NCBI GenBank assembly: GCA_950295325.1
Contig: OX485806.1
Coordinates: forward strand, 7,316,001 to 7,380,000
Reading direction: 5' to 3'
DNA length: 64,000 nucleotides
Origin: Polytrichum commune
Taxonomy: Eukaryota; Streptophyta; Polytrichopsida; Polytrichales; Polytrichaceae
In this document: positions 1 to 12,034 of the stretch, piece after piece
Numbering within the stretch: position 1 is the first letter of the stretch
Layout of the letters: each line of letters starts with the position of its first letter
The notes under the pieces: model-generated
Told to the model about the DNA's origin: nothing
Seen by the model: only the letters and a program-made list of their open reading frames with translations
Databases searched by the model: none
Program-made: the position numbers and the translations under genes

Positions 1-711
1 AAAAGCACATCATCGCAGGTGAGGAACATGTGGTCAGGAGAGGTTTTGTCTTTGGAGTGTATCACTGGAAAAGAAAAGAAGCCATTCTAATGGTGGATGT
101 TAAATGATGTGTCCAACTATCTGCACTCGATAGTATGTTGCACAACAACACGTGACTCCTATGTATTTTTAACTGTGTAAAGGTCCTGAATAGCCTACCA
201 TTTTCTTCTCATATAAGTACCTATAGGGAGGTATGGAACATTCTTTCATATCTTCTAAGGCAACATCTTTCTTTCGAATTCTTCTGCCCATGTAAAAGGT
301 CACGCCTAAAGTATAACATGCCTAAAGTAAGTACATTCGAAGCTGGGAGTGTATGTGCGGAATAGGAAAGGCACATGCAAGAGCCTCTCGAACAGTCAAA
401 TTGATCTTCACCTTTTGACACCCTCAATATCATGACACGTTTTTGCGCAACCATACTTTTTAATTCAAAACTCCCTCTTTTATACAACTACAACACTCGA
501 TAATACGACATTTAGAATCTCCCTTTTGTCATATTAAAAAGGTCATTACTGCTAAAATTCCTGTCATCTATGTTATGTATATTTGAAAGACATCCATTTT
601 CACTTAGGAATTACTTGGGAGCTTCACTTACTATGGGGAACTTAATGATAATTAGGGTTACTAGTGTAGAATGGACATGATTCGGGTTAGAATGACCTCC
701 TTCTTATTCTT
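1..711. other. Intergenic, no gene seen
   Basis: No recognisable coding or RNA gene. Short open frames here carry no known motif. The DNA-binding N-terminus of the transposase remnant that follows would be expected in this stretch, but I cannot see it, so the remnant is probably 5'-truncated. Confidence 0.5.
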
Positions 712-1680
712 TTGTCAAATTATGAGCTTGAAGATGTTTACAACATGGATGAGATTGGATCGTATTTTAGAGCACATCCTAATAAAACATTAGTACAAGG
801 AAAGGTGAAGGGTCGGAAGTTACAAAAGGAGCATGTAACACTTGCTTTTGTTGTTAATTCAATTGGGATTGATAAGTTGAAGTTGCTTGTGATTTATACG
901 TCCAAGCAACCACAATGTTTTGGAAGGTGGCAACCTCATGAGTATGTTCGGTAGCACTCAAATAAAACAACTTGGATGAAGGGGGATATATTTGAAGCTT
1001 GGATTTTGCAACTCAACAATCAATTCAAAGGTCAAAACCGAAAGCTGATTATGATTTTGGATAATGCATCTACACATGTTGTTAGCTTAGCCAAAGTTGG
1101 CAAGTCTCGTGGTTTGTCAACCTTGGAATTGAGCAACATAACTTTGGTATTCCTTCCTCCCAATGTTACAAGCGTAGTTCAACCTTTGGATCAAGGTATA
1201 ATAGCATCTTTCAAAATTTAGTACAAAAGAAACTTTTGCATTGGGTTTTATCACAATATGATGATGCTACATTGAAGGACTTAAGGAAGGTGGTGCCCAA
1301 CATCAGACATGCTATCATGTGAAGTTATGAAGTATGAAGCGAGTTGGATGCACAGATAGTCAGGAATTGTTGGAGGATGGTGCGTATATTACCTGCAACA
1401 TGGAATGTTGATTTTGCCCTAGTTGATGAAATGGAGAAGAATAGAATGCAAGAATAATCAAATGAACTTGGTGCTCTAATTTCAAAGTTGCAATTGGGTA
1501 GAATTGAGTAATGATGAGTTGGTGGATGCTACTTTGGGAATCAATTATATACAAGGCTTTGATCTTCATGTTGATCTACATTCAGTAGATGTGGACGATG
1601 TTGCTCCACCTATGGTAAAGCTTAGTGATGCTAAACGCCATGCATCATTGCTGTCTAATTCCATCAATTCCATCATAGGC
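712..1680 (+). pseudogene. Decayed pogo/Tigger-like (DDE_1) transposase
   Basis: The translation matches the DDE catalytic core of pogo/Tigger (jerky/CENP-B-like) transposases. The first acidic region is YNMDEIGSYFRAHPNK, the second is the MILDNASTH block (near 1050-1080) and the third is VVQPLDQGII (near 1177-1206). A C-terminal tail like that of plant members follows (RNCWRMVRILPATWN, then PPMVKLSDAKRHASLLSN up to about 1680). It is dead: a TAG at 952-954 interrupts the frame, another TAG stands at 1219-1221, the coding sense continues in a different frame after about 1222, and further stops follow near 1319 and 1456. The helix-turn-helix N-terminus was not found. The superfamily call rests on the three motifs and their order. 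No terminal repeats were located. Confidence 0.85.
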
Positions 1681-1764
1681 TGGATGAAATTGCAATGGGA
1701 AATAGCAGAGCTCACATTTTCCTTAGCTAGCCTTAGGCCAGAAAAGTGCCAAATGTTTTTATAG

Positions 1765-2661
1765 AAGTGTGAGAGCCTGAGCTATAATATATAGTTGCAC
1801 TTAACCATATCTATGTTAGTTAAACATACATCATCATTTCTAAGTAATTCAAAAGCTTCATATAGTAATTTTGATTTTGTATATTGCAATTTCTTTCCAT
1901 ATTGCGGATGCTGTCCCACCAATCCTCAAAACCAATTGTTAATTTTTCTGCCATAGTGAACATAACATATTATCATCATCTGCAAACAACTATCTAAAGC
2001 TTCACTATATTTCCCATGGAGGGGGGAGGGGGAGGATTAAGAATTATAAACCATTACATGATAAAAAAAGCTAATGAGATTTGGTCTTGTAACAATTGTG
2101 GGGGTGGACCTATGTGTACATGAGGCATTCAATATCATCACTCAACCCAAAACCAACACTATTTGTCACAATCGTACATTTGGGGGTTGTGGGCCATAGT
2201 GTTGGTTTTGAGCATACATAAGCAATTGTGGCCAAGTTTGGAAAACAAATACAAACAAGCGGCTAGTAACAAGAGTGTTTTGCTTATTGTTCTCCTACAT
2301 ACGTGGTTAATTTCAATTGGTTGTCTAACCAAGGCTAAACTTTGGCTCATTTTAGAGACCACTTTAGATCAACACTCACTTATAATTGAAGGTGACTTGA
2401 AGAGCGAGTTACGAACATCATAGAATCACAACACACATGTGCCCACTTCTATGTGGCTACCAAACTTTGGCCCATTTCAAAGACCACCCTAGGTGTCTTC
2501 CCTCAAGGCCAAGCCGATTAATTATAAAATAAAATAAAATAAATCCGACTTCCCAACACCAAGTTGCCACATTACCTGCCAATTGGGACTTGTGATGCCA
2601 CGTCCTCCTCCCAAATTTTGCCCATGTGTTAGATAGGTGCATTGAAGGTGGGTATATAGTA
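1765..2661. other. Intergenic with a small hairpin
   Basis: No gene seen. An imperfect inverted repeat at about 2145-2212 has arms built on AAAACCAACACTAT and its complement. A purine-rich GGAGGGGGGAGGGGGAGG run lies near 2018-2035. Repeated phrases such as CAAACTTTGG / CTAAACTTTGG near 2335 and 2460 suggest old repeat debris. Confidence 0.4.
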
Positions 2662-2923
2662 GGGTCTCGATTTAGGGAACTTGGGTTCCAAAACACCCCT
2701 TAATGGACCTTACTTCTGGACTCAAGATTGGTGCCTCAAACTAGGAAGAGCATTTTCTTGGGTTGGGATGGCCATGATTTGGCCACATAAGCACCACTAC
2801 ATTTTTCATGCCTTGGACCCGGACATTGGTGTAAACTCCGAGAGTCCAAAATTTTGCTCTTGACCAATAGGATTGTTCAATGTTGGAGTTTCTTTGGTCT
2901 TGGACCCTACTGCAAATCCACCC
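2662..2923 (+). mobile_element. MITE-like repeat, family A copy 1
   Basis: Begins GGGTCTCG and ends with the block CAAATCCACCC followed by TAA. It shares a long stretch of recognisable similarity, in the same orientation, with 31852-32155 and with the split copy at 2988-3720. The shared landmarks are an AACTTGGG block, GGACCTTACTT, a central CTAGGA block, TTGGACCC, GTAAACTCC, TTGACCAATAGGATT, and CTTGGACCCTACTG near the 3' end. No coding capacity. Best explained as a short non-autonomous DNA transposon; the termini are not strong inverted repeats, so superfamily assignment is tentative. Confidence 0.6.
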
Positions 2924-2987
2924 TAAGATGACCAATCCGATTGCAAGGCCTATTAACAATCTCTTCACCCATGTAAGTGGACCCTTA

Positions 2988-3720
2988 GGCGGGGTTTAAA
3001 TTAGGGTTTGGGTCCAAGAAACTTGGGATCCAAATGGAGTGAAATTGATTTTAAAGTTGGGAAGACAAAAGGCTTATGAGACTACTTATGAGACTTATGA
3101 AAGCCAAATGGACCCTACTTTTGCACTTGAGATTGGACCCCAACTTGTAAGGGCCACTTCGCACACGAGCCAAGAGCCGTGACCATGAAATTGAGAGAGC
3201 CCAAAAGAAAGTGTCTAGAGGCTATCTCAACACACCTCCAAAATCATGTAGTGTCATGATGGATGTTCAATTGTAGTGTGAAGTCATATGTGACCGGGCC
3301 CTTAATCAAATGCTATTTCAATGAATGTTTATTCATGCGGATCCTCACAAATGATAAAATAAAATAAACCAACGGTTGTGAGCGTTCGGAGTGCCATGGT
3401 CTCCTAGTTTTGTGTTAGGCCTACCTCCAAGAGGTGGTTTTTGAAAATAATACAAGTGACCATGAAACATGATCCATTCGATGCCATGTAGGAATCCATG
3501 TAAACTTCACATCCATCTTGCACTCACCTACTCCGTTGGTCCCTCAAGCGTAGTGTGAAGTGAACTTGGACCGGCTCCGCCTTTTCCACCAATGAGAGTG
3601 CTTGAAGTGTAATGGTCACGGGCTCTCAGTCTCGTGTGTGAAGTGGCCCTAAACTCCTTGGTCCAATTTTGCTCTCGACCAATAGAATTGCTCGATTTCA
3701 TTAGTTTTCATGGCCACGAC
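2988..3720 (+). mobile_element. Family A copy split by a nested element
   Basis: 2988-3150 starts GGCGGGGTTTA after a TTA and runs as a family A sequence (GGGTCCAAG, AACTTGGGATCC, GGACCCTACTT, GAGATTGGACCCC). It then stops at GTAA, and a 499-bp element (3151-3649) intervenes. Family A sequence resumes immediately afterwards with TAAACTCC, TTTTGCTCTCGACCAATAG and on to about 3720. Copy 1 has the uninterrupted junction GTGTAAACTCC at the same place, so the joined halves recreate the empty site with one TAA. Confidence 0.7.
3151..3649 (+). mobile_element. PIF/Harbinger-like MITE, family B copy 1
   Basis: 499-bp element with terminal inverted repeats: GGGCCACTTCGCACACGAG at the left and its near-perfect complement CTCGTGTGTGAAGTGGCCC at the right. 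It is bounded by TAA on both sides (3148-3150 and 3650-3652), as expected for PIF/Harbinger-type target duplication. No open frame of transposase size. The left half matches both arms of the copy at 53468-54112, and the whole element matches 40983-41491 in the opposite orientation. It lies 319 bp upstream of the PEN-2 start codon. Confidence 0.85.
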
Positions 3721-3967
3721 ACGGTCTGCCAAACACAAGAACACCTGCGTTCAGAAATGTCGCTCTCTTCGTTGCGCATTCCACAATCAACAATCACACA
3801 AATCGGAGCTTTGGGGGTGCATTCCTCTCGAAGCTTAATGCCGTCAGTATTGCAAACTAATAACTCACCTGCGGAGCTAACTTGAAGAAATCATAATACA
3901 CACACACACTCTGATTGCGAAGGAATTGAAACCCTAGAGCCTAGGATTGCATCATTTGTGAGTGGCG
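3653..3967 (+). promoter_or_regulatory. Probable PEN-2 promoter and 5' leader
   Basis: Short gap between the nested MITE and the PEN-2 start. The first ~70 bp are family A sequence, leaving about 250 bp of unique DNA. A CA dinucleotide run (ACACACACAC near 3900-3908) precedes the leader. No convincing TATA box. The ATG context GGCGATGGCG is favourable. Promoter status is inferred from position only. Confidence 0.4.
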
Positions 3968-5808
3968 ATGGCGGAGGAGGCAGGAGCGACCGGGAACGTG
4001 CGGGAGGAATGGGGCGACGAAACCACATCGACGGCGACGGCAGTGCAGTGGCCGACCATCGACGGCCCACTGGGCGTGTACCACGAGGAGGCGGAGCGGT
4101 TGGCGAAAAATTTCTACCTCGCGGGCTTCTTCGTGCTTCCGTGGCTTTGGTTCGTCAATTGTTTGTACTTCTGGCCCGTGTTGCAGCAGCGGGGTGGTGC
4201 CGAGTCTTCTATTCGCCCCTGTAAGCTTTACCCGTGGCTTTTCTGTAAAATGTGAATTGCGTCGAATTCTCTTAAACCTTGATACAAGAAGAGCTTGATA
4301 CCAGACGAGGAGAAGAGATGACTCTGATGTTACCACTGGACTGAATTATGGTGTTCATGCTTTGTTTCGATTTGGTCTAAGTCTGTATGTAATTCTGAAT
4401 TGGGTATCACGAGAATTAACCGGCCCCGATGTCGGCTGCCTCGTTTCAATGGTGAACACCTTGGACGGGCACGGACAAGCCGGCCTGCACAAAAGAGGCT
4501 TGCCCCCCTTAGGTTCTCACATGGCTGGTTGAAAGTATCCGGTTCACGGATACCCCCAGTATGGTTGGGTCGTCCATAGGTGATAGGGTGCACTGGAAAT
4601 CAAGTCCTTGATACAATTGTTAGTGCTTATAAGTTGAGTTGAGTTCAGATTAGGGTTTACATTTTCTCAGGTAATGTGTACCCTTATCTGAACAAGGAAG
4701 TTAAAATTGGGGAAACTTATCAAAAGCTCTTTATATGAGCTTGTAGGATGTGCACTTGAAGCTTAAGAACTGGAATTTTTTAGATGTTAAGATATTGAAT
4801 CGGTGGACGTTTTCTGTGGGCTCTGGGGTTGGGGGTTAAAAAAATGCTTATTCATTTTGTTCATCAAGTTAGGGTCTCTAAGTGTAGACCACCGGGGGAC
4901 AAGTTCACTTCAGAGGAATGGGAGAACGTCTGTAGCACTGTGTCTTGAGAGGTTTTTAAAGTACTTTTGTCTCGGTTGGTGATAATATTTACTTGTAGAA
5001 ATCTGCACGAATTTTGATGACCTGATTTTTTTAAGGTGATGAGTAAGAATTTTTTTCCACTATCATTGTGTGTACAAATAACAAAGTTGTTGTGGATAGG
5101 GTTTTATATGATCCATGGGGAATTTGGTTGTAAGTATTTTTCACTTTGAGAGTTGATCTGCTTCATGATACAGTGGCATGTGGCTTAAAAGTACATTACA
5201 GTTGGGGAATCTAATCAGTTTTCCATGGGAATGAGTAAATTTATATCAGGCAGCCAATAGAATTTTGCATGGTCACAGCTGTATAAATTTCACATCTGCA
5301 CTGTAGATTAGTTAAATATGAATGTCATATGCTTGACGAATGCAGTTTGTTAACCGCATCTGAAAGTGTGATGATTGTTTCAAGAAGGATATCCTCTTCA
5401 TGTATATATGTTTGTGTACAAAGGTCTGAGGATTGTTCTTGTCAGAGTGATAGTGTGGTTTACAACTATCTCTACAAATTCTAAGCTGAGTTGGCCTCAA
5501 ACTCAGCCTAGATATCTAAAACCTCTTGTGGACGAAGCAGGGATATTTGTTAGCTATATTTGTGGCTAGGAAGAACAATGTAATACTGGTGGAAAACTCT
5601 ATATGTACCTGTCCAGATCAAACATGTTGACAGGGTGGTGTCTTGTTGTGCAGATGTAGTCAAGTCAGGTGTAGGGTTTCTTGTATGTACTGGAGTTCTG
5701 CTTGCTTGGGCGCTGACGTTTGCAATTGGAGGGGATTCTTTATTTGGAGACTCTTGGAGGCACCTGTCAGTGTATGACATTGCTGACAAGTATGCACCAG
5801 TATGGTAA
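3968..5808 (+). CDS. PEN2: Gamma-secretase subunit PEN-2 (two exons)
   Basis: Two exons, 3968-4220 and 5654-5808, joined by a 1433-bp GT..AG intron (donor T|GTAAGC, acceptor TTGTGCAG|AT), encode 135 residues. PEN-2 is the small membrane subunit that activates presenilin within gamma-secretase, an intramembrane aspartyl protease of the endomembrane system. Seen: the plant/animal-conserved DGPLG (residues 32-36), then a hydrophobic segment at about 51-72 containing FVNCLYFWPV, a basic/serine loop, a second hydrophobic segment at about 88-109 ending LTFAIGGDSLFG, and a C-terminal YDIADKYAPVW. The length fits the family's plant members (about 130-146). The ATG at 3968 was chosen because it is the first in-frame ATG with a good context; a GTG two codons upstream is ignored. 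The phase-1 junction recreates a Tyr codon (IRPYVVKSG), which fits the family alignment. MITEs crowd the upstream side. Identification is from motif recognition, not a search. Confidence 0.93.
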
Positions 5809-6816
5809 TATCAATGCTGCACATGCGGCTTAGCATCCCTGTGGATTCTTGCCCTCCTCTTTGGCTTGTGCTACCCTGCCACAACTAATGCACATGTTGG
5901 TTGCATCCTGCGAGGGGAGACTTGACCAGAGACACACGGAACTTGCCTGTCCAACGGTTTAAGAAACTCTTTTTGTAGGAATTTGTTGCCTATGAAATGG
6001 AAGATTTTGCAGACCCTGGCTTTGTCCAGAAATAATCTTGCCATAATGCAGAGTTTACCTCACCATGTACAGCTTGCCACTTGCAACGAGGAAGAGCGGA
6101 TTGAGTTGCTGAGAAGATTTAAAGGTTCCAGTGGTTGCGTGTTTCGTAACGTTCTCTCGATTTCAGGTACCTGCTGTCAGTAAGAAGATCTCTGTAGGAT
6201 TATGTTTGTAAGATAATGTGGTAATCTGGAATCCTCAGGGCGGTGTAAAGGGATGCAGTTTACACAAACTGCATGCCCAAGGTTCCAAAATTTTGTACAG
6301 AAAACATTTGATTGTGATAAATCAGGACGATCCTGCCCACAAAGGCTATGAGAGGATAGCTGAGAGTTTCTGCAAATTGCTGGCACCTTGAGTATATCAT
6401 GTCTTGTGCAACGAAAATGATTTCAATTGGGGCATGACACTACCTGTCCATTTGCCAACCTATGGTTTTTTTACATGGTATTTCACATTTCCAACTAGGA
6501 GCATTGTAAGGGTAGTGCATCACCCTATATTAGTCATGTATCTCTTCAAATATTTTTTAAGGTGTGCTGACCTTATTTGATACCAAATTGGTCTGCCCTG
6601 TGCTGTTTAGCTGCACCTTGCCCTACCTTATTTTACCTCTAGATATTTTTGTAATGGCTACTTTGTGAATTACCCATCATATGCATTTGATTTGTTACTG
6701 TGTTTGTTATTTAACACTCCTTTCGCAATTTAACCTATGATCATGATTTTCTTTTTTCTTTGTTTTTAAACAATTTACATACAGAAGGGTATGAATTGAC
6801 AGAAGGGTATGAACTA
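5809..6816 (+). other. PEN-2 3' UTR / 3' flank
   Basis: Unique-looking DNA after the PEN-2 stop. An AATAAT hexamer near 6033 could serve polyadenylation. A 66-codon open frame at 5983-6183 has no recognisable motif and is probably chance within the 3' UTR or flank. From about 6400 the sequence turns AT-rich with nothing else seen. Confidence 0.45.
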
Positions 6817-7649
6817 TCAAATTACCATTACAGGTGATGTTGTTGGCACATACACTTGATGGGGACTGTCATGATTAGGACTTGTAGACACATTTGTCAT
6901 AAGGGTTTTATGAGGGGTGTCATGAAGATTATCTGGATTCTCATTAGGCATTTCAAGAGGGTCATGAACAACATGAGATTCAACATGCAGGGTAGTGGCA
7001 TAACCAACATCAGAACAACCTCGTAGTTTTGACTGCCGCAACAAAGATTGAACAATATGCACAAGGTTAGGAGCAACGTGCAAAAAATCAACATTGGGCC
7101 CAACATAAGATGAATGAACATTAGAAGAGGGTTGCAACAAATCAGATTCGTGAGGCAACGCAGTCAAGACAGAAGGACAAGAAACAGGTGTGCATTTAAA
7201 GCTTTGGCTTACAAACAATGTTGGGAAATCCAAACAAACATTTCCATCATGGCCATTCACATCAAATTCGGTGAGAGTTCCAAATTGGAGCCTACTGGCA
7301 ACTCTTGTAACCTTGGCCAATGAACTTTGAACAGGCAAATTCTTAGAGAATTTTTTTTCTTACTTTTTGAGCCAGCACCTACAACTGATGAATCCCTTGT
7401 CACTCCTTCCTGAACACTAAATTGCCTAACCAAAGGAGAAGGAGCATGCTCAAAAATATGAGTAGAAGGGACTTGAGTAGCTGGAGCTTGAGCTACAAGA
7501 AGGTGTAGAATACTAGTGGAACCCTGTCCGAAGCTCACAAAATTTGAGGACTTGGATGGGCCTTGGCAGTTGCACGCTGCAGCCATGCAGGTAAGTGCCT
7601 CGGTGAATGGGATCGGGGATGGGGAGGTGGAAACCAAAATATTAAACAA
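6817..7649 (-). pseudogene. Frameshifted remnant of an unknown (probably retroelement) ORF
   Basis: Two overlapping minus-strand open frames, 7649-7257 and 7338-6817, read as one protein if a frameshift is assumed at the A8 run (TTTTTTTT on the plus strand, near 7349-7358). The text is rich in Ser, Pro, Val and His with no catalytic motif. Composition and repeat-like setting resemble the linker between gag-like ORF1 and endonuclease in plant non-LTR elements, but nothing diagnostic is present. A degenerate host gene cannot be excluded. Confidence 0.35.
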
Positions 7650-8411
7650 TTAACTAAATTATTGTAAATCAAACAACCTAAAAATAGAACACTAATTTAA
7701 TTTTCCATTTTAGAACGAAAAAGACCCTTTCAAATGGCAAGTCAAATAAATTTTAAGATTCTCAATGCTAATGAGGATTTTGTAACATTTTTTTCCTTCC
7801 AAGTTAATTAAATGTTTTATTGACAGTTTCACTACAACAATGAAATCCCAATCAATTGCTTATTTACTAGGGGGAAGTGAACATATATATTGGATTTTTA
7901 GATCTCGAAGGTGAAGTGCACTCAATATGGGTTTTGTGGACAAACAACCTTCAAGAATGCAAGGGCAATTTTTTATGGGAAGTCAGCGGGGGGGGGGGGG
8001 GGGGGGGCAACAATTTTCTATCGGGATAAGAAAAATTCAAATTTGATGGGGTCATGTCTTGGCAAAGCAGGGCCTATGGGGTTTGGCATGAACTCTAGCC
8101 CTAGTTGATCCTGGACTCACTAGGATTTACCGATGTCCTTGTCATTGCAACCGTACTCTTTGCTTGAGCCATCAAACACATGCCTTATGTCAAAGGCTTG
8201 CAATTACCACACACAATTTTTTGAATAAGCACTAAGCATTTTGTACTTTGTCGATTTGTAGTGTTGTGGTGGTGACATGTGCGGATGTTGTCGTATCCAT
8301 TGATTTGGGAGGAGGAATATCACCAATCCTCCTAACCAATAGCTTCTTTGTTCCCCCCTCAAGGATATTCTACATCCTTTTCAAGATGTTATGGATTGCA
8401 TGTCCATCGGT
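7650..8411. other. Intergenic, contains a G20 tract
   Basis: AT-rich flank of the previous remnant, then a run of 20 G. Weak coding-like phrases around the G run (KCTQYGFCGQTTFKNARAIFYG) suggest repeat debris. No gene is supported. Confidence 0.4.
7988..8007 (+). repeat. Poly-G tract, 20 bases
   Basis: Uninterrupted run of 20 G flanked by GTCAGC and CAAC. The longest of eight G/C homopolymers of 10 or more in the window. Confidence 0.95.
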
Positions 8412-8760
8412 TTACTTTAATGGTTCCAACACCTCATTGCTTTGCAAGCAAGCTCTCAACCCTCCGTATGGGTTCGACCTTCCAATTTTCACTCTTAAGC
8501 ACTCTTTAAGGCACTCCTTCAATGTCTCCTTCTGCAAGGTGTTCTTGGGATAAGCATGGATATAGATTGCATACACCTCCTCCCGCACTCCATATGGTAT
8601 TAATTGAATGACCTTTTTTTCTTCTTCCACTTGAGTATTGTTTGAAGTGTATGTTATAAGTGTTCATTAACACTGCTAGTTGTTGCAACTCCATGATAGC
8701 CCTCAAACTCTTCGTTGTAGATGTTGTAGTACCAACTTGCAACGGACTATAAGGAATCTC

Positions 8761-8772
8761 GGGGGGGGGGGG
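8761..8772 (+). repeat. Poly-G tract, 12 bases
   Basis: Run of 12 G flanked by ATCTC and CACTCCC. Read on the other strand the context is AGTG-C(n)-GAG, the same as at 10061. Confidence 0.95.
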
Positions 8773-10060
8773 CACTCCCTTGTATATTTTGCATACACCT
8801 GCGATAATGACCTATTAAAATGGGGGCTATTTACCTATGAGAAAGGATTATAAGGGATGCTAATTTTTGAAATAATGGTAAATTGTTGTGATTATTTGCA
8901 CCCTATTGGTAATTATAAATTCTTGGATGGTTGATTTTATGGTACCCTATATTACTTATATGTAATTTTTTTCCCCTGATTGCCCCCATTCCTTAAAGTG
9001 TATGATACAATAGAATTCTCGTTAGAAGCACGTGTACAAAGTAAGAGAAACAAACATTTACTAGGGTTTAGGGTTCAGGGTCACACTGAAGTCCGGGCAA
9101 AGCAAAACACTAAACAATAACAACAAAAGATTGCAATTACATGTCATTAAGCAACACGAGCCAACGAATAAAAGTTGTGTTGGATAACACAGTTAGAAAC
9201 CTTGAGGTCTTAGGGAACAGGCCAGCCACATGTGTCTCAAAGTCACATTTACAAGGTTTGCAGAAGCCCTACAATTGATGCCTTGATCTTCCAATCCTAC
9301 ACATTGGAGGAAAATCCCACGCCATGCAAGCAAAATCCACCTAAACTAGCTAGGATACCATTTACACATGTGGGAGATATGAGGGTACTCGAACTAAAAT
9401 GAATACTACAGATTTCAAGGTATACTAATGATCATTCAACCCTTTTTCCAAATTATATCTCCACATGTGTGAGATAGTGCAAATTTAGCAGGTTTTATTT
9501 TTTATTTGAAATGAACTCACTCAATGAGTTTGCATCTACCTCATCTAAGGTGTAGATTTTGCTAGTTGATTCATACACTAGAGACACAGTTGAGATAATA
9601 GCATCCACATCAACCCACACGCAGTCACTCTCAACATACTTATATTTGTTGAGACCCGGCTGTTTTTTGAACCAATGGAGGTAAGCCATAGCAGTTGGGA
9701 AGAGCGTTTCTCTATTTCCATTCTGGACTGCACGTTTCATCAAGTTAATGGGTTGCCAACAATTGCCCCACTTAGTACCAACCTTCACCCTTATCTTTTG
9801 AACCCTTCCTATATAGAACATGCCATATTTTGGTGGCAAAGTATTTCATTTTTGAAACTATCGTTTTTTTCTCCATGCTATTTTATATGTACCACTTAGG
9901 TAATTTAATCATGTTTTGTCAAATGTTATATTACATATAATCATGTTTCACAATCCCAGAGCACCCTATACTACATCTAATAATTTTACAAATTTTACGC
10001 CAAATTTTTATACAAGACCCTATATTTTATCGCACATAGTTCCTACGTTTTTCGCCAGTG

Positions 10061-10074
10061 CCCCCCCCCCCCCC
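10061..10074 (+). repeat. Poly-C tract, 14 bases
   Basis: Run of 14 C with flanks CCAGTG and GAGGAA, matching the reverse-strand flanks of the tract at 8761. Confidence 0.95.
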
Positions 10075-11521
10075 GAGGAAGGAATTCCTCTCCCTGCTAT
10101 GGGTATCTTAGATCTGATTGGTGAAGTTGGCATAATGAAGCAATCGTCCTCCGCATAATGATGTGCCTCCCGAACCCCTTGTAACAAGTGCATCCTCTTG
10201 CTCTGCCATTAAGTTGTCCAAAATTGTCATGTCCTCGTCGGTCAACTCCATTTTGGAGTGTAGAGTTGGACCATGCATCAAGTTCTCGAATGGAATGTGC
10301 TCATAGAATAGCTACGACAACCCTCTCCATTCCATCTATGAACAATAATGAACAAAATGCCCTTAACGTAATATCACCATAAGAAAATAAGAACAAACCG
10401 TTAACACATTTATGAAATGTATTTTTCATTGCAAGATTTGTAGGTCCAATTAGACCTTGCCCACTCCACATGGTGGTCACTCGGGTTAATCTCGTATGCT
10501 AGTTCGTCCTCTAGTGTTATGTAAAAGTCATGCAAATCCTCGTACTTTCTCATGAAGTAGTTTCTTGTATCCAACCCTTTGATTGTCATATGAAGAACCC
10601 TTAAACTCTCCCACATTTTGGGCTCCTTGCAAATGAACTCCTTCTTTCTATTTTTACAACAGGGGAAGTCAAATTATTCATGCTTAAGTTCTCTCGGGTG
10701 TGCATAGTTAAACCCCCCACCCCCAACCTTTCATCCCACAAAGCTTGCATACTCTATCCTAATGGTCCAACGGAATCATCATATGTTAACAACACTCCTT
10801 GTGTGTCGGTGTACAAACTCCAATTAATAGGTGGTAGCTCGTAAACACCATGTATTTTGTTGGATGTGAGCCTAAGTGTTGCCCTGTCTCTAGGTAAGTC
10901 TAGGTGAGTCAATTTCTTCAACACCTTGGGATCAAAAGTAACATTTTATTTTATTTGTGGAACATGCATTATCAACAAACAATGTAGAGCTACATCCAAA
11001 AGATCACAAACACTATTCATCTTGAGCTATCATGCTAAACCTCTCAGGCGACCTAAACAATCATGCCTTAGGTGGGAATACATACAAACCACACCCTAAG
11101 CATTGGCAATAATATCACCATACTTAACCTCCTTAAGGGTACCCTTGAGTGAAACTATCTCCTTCAAAGCCAAGTTGGGGAAGGGGGTGACAAGTGGATG
11201 CAAAGGAGTGTGGGGACGACATATGGCCGGCACCCTGAACATTTCAAGAGACCAGTTGGATTTTGAGAACACTTTGTTCTCAAACCAACCCCTATGTCTA
11301 TGGCTCCTAAAAACTCTGCACATGGGTTTGGCTGTACAAAATGATGCATAATTGGGTGTGAAGGAAACAAACCATCTCCACTCGTTGTTAATACCGCGAA
11401 GCACACACATTGGAATGACATCATCAAAGACATGTCTGAGAAAGTGGATCACATGAATGCACGAGACATGGGAGAATATATTGCACCACCAAGTCATTGG
11501 GTAATTTAAGAGTGTAAGCAA

Positions 11522-11997
11522 TGTTAGGGTCCTCTATGGTAAACTGGCAAGTCAAAGTTCCAAGACATTCCAATTCCTAACAAACATGTGTCAAGACATC
11601 TTGCATATGCCACACAAATACAATCATCCATACATTCAATGCAACACAACATGGGCTCATAAGGTCAAGCAAAGACAAGATGAAAAGATGCATTCAATAC
11701 AAAATGTACATGCACTCATCATATCTACAAATGAAGATGTATGCAATTCACCTAGTCATGTTTAATGTAGAATGAGAATTACACTTGGTTTTAAAGAGCT
11801 AATAAATCCACACATGGAGCTTGTTACATGGGTGATTTACATGGGTGATCATATTTATCACTCAAACTTTAAGTACTATTATGCGCTTACATGCTAAACA
11901 CCGATACCTTATCGAGGAGAGGGAAAAACATTGTATAGGCTCCGGTGGAAGTGTAATCACCACCGGCTTTTTAAAAAAAAAAATTAAAAAAAAAATT

Positions 11998-12034
<37 letters not shown>

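Larger units (their letters stand above)
8412..11521 (-). pseudogene. Degenerate minus-strand coding remnants, unidentified
   Basis: Four separated minus-strand stretches read like decayed protein: 11521-11096, about 11000-10740 (phrases KLTHLDLPRDRATLRL and GVYELPPINWSLYTDTQG), 10616-10410 (with a good-looking upstream PCCKNRKKEFICKEPKMW), and 9839-9495 (YGMFYIGRVQKIRVKVG ... WVDVDAIISTVSLVYES). Another fragment lies at 8630-8412. All are on one strand and in descending order, with stops and frame changes between them. That is what a single multi-kilobase transposon or foreign ORF would leave after decay. I recognise no catalytic motif and assign no family. Two poly-G/C tracts interrupt the region. 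Confidence 0.4.

Noticed and set aside
3941-4336. 131-codon minus-strand open frame over PEN-2 exon 1
   Set aside because: Antisense shadow of the GC-rich first exon.
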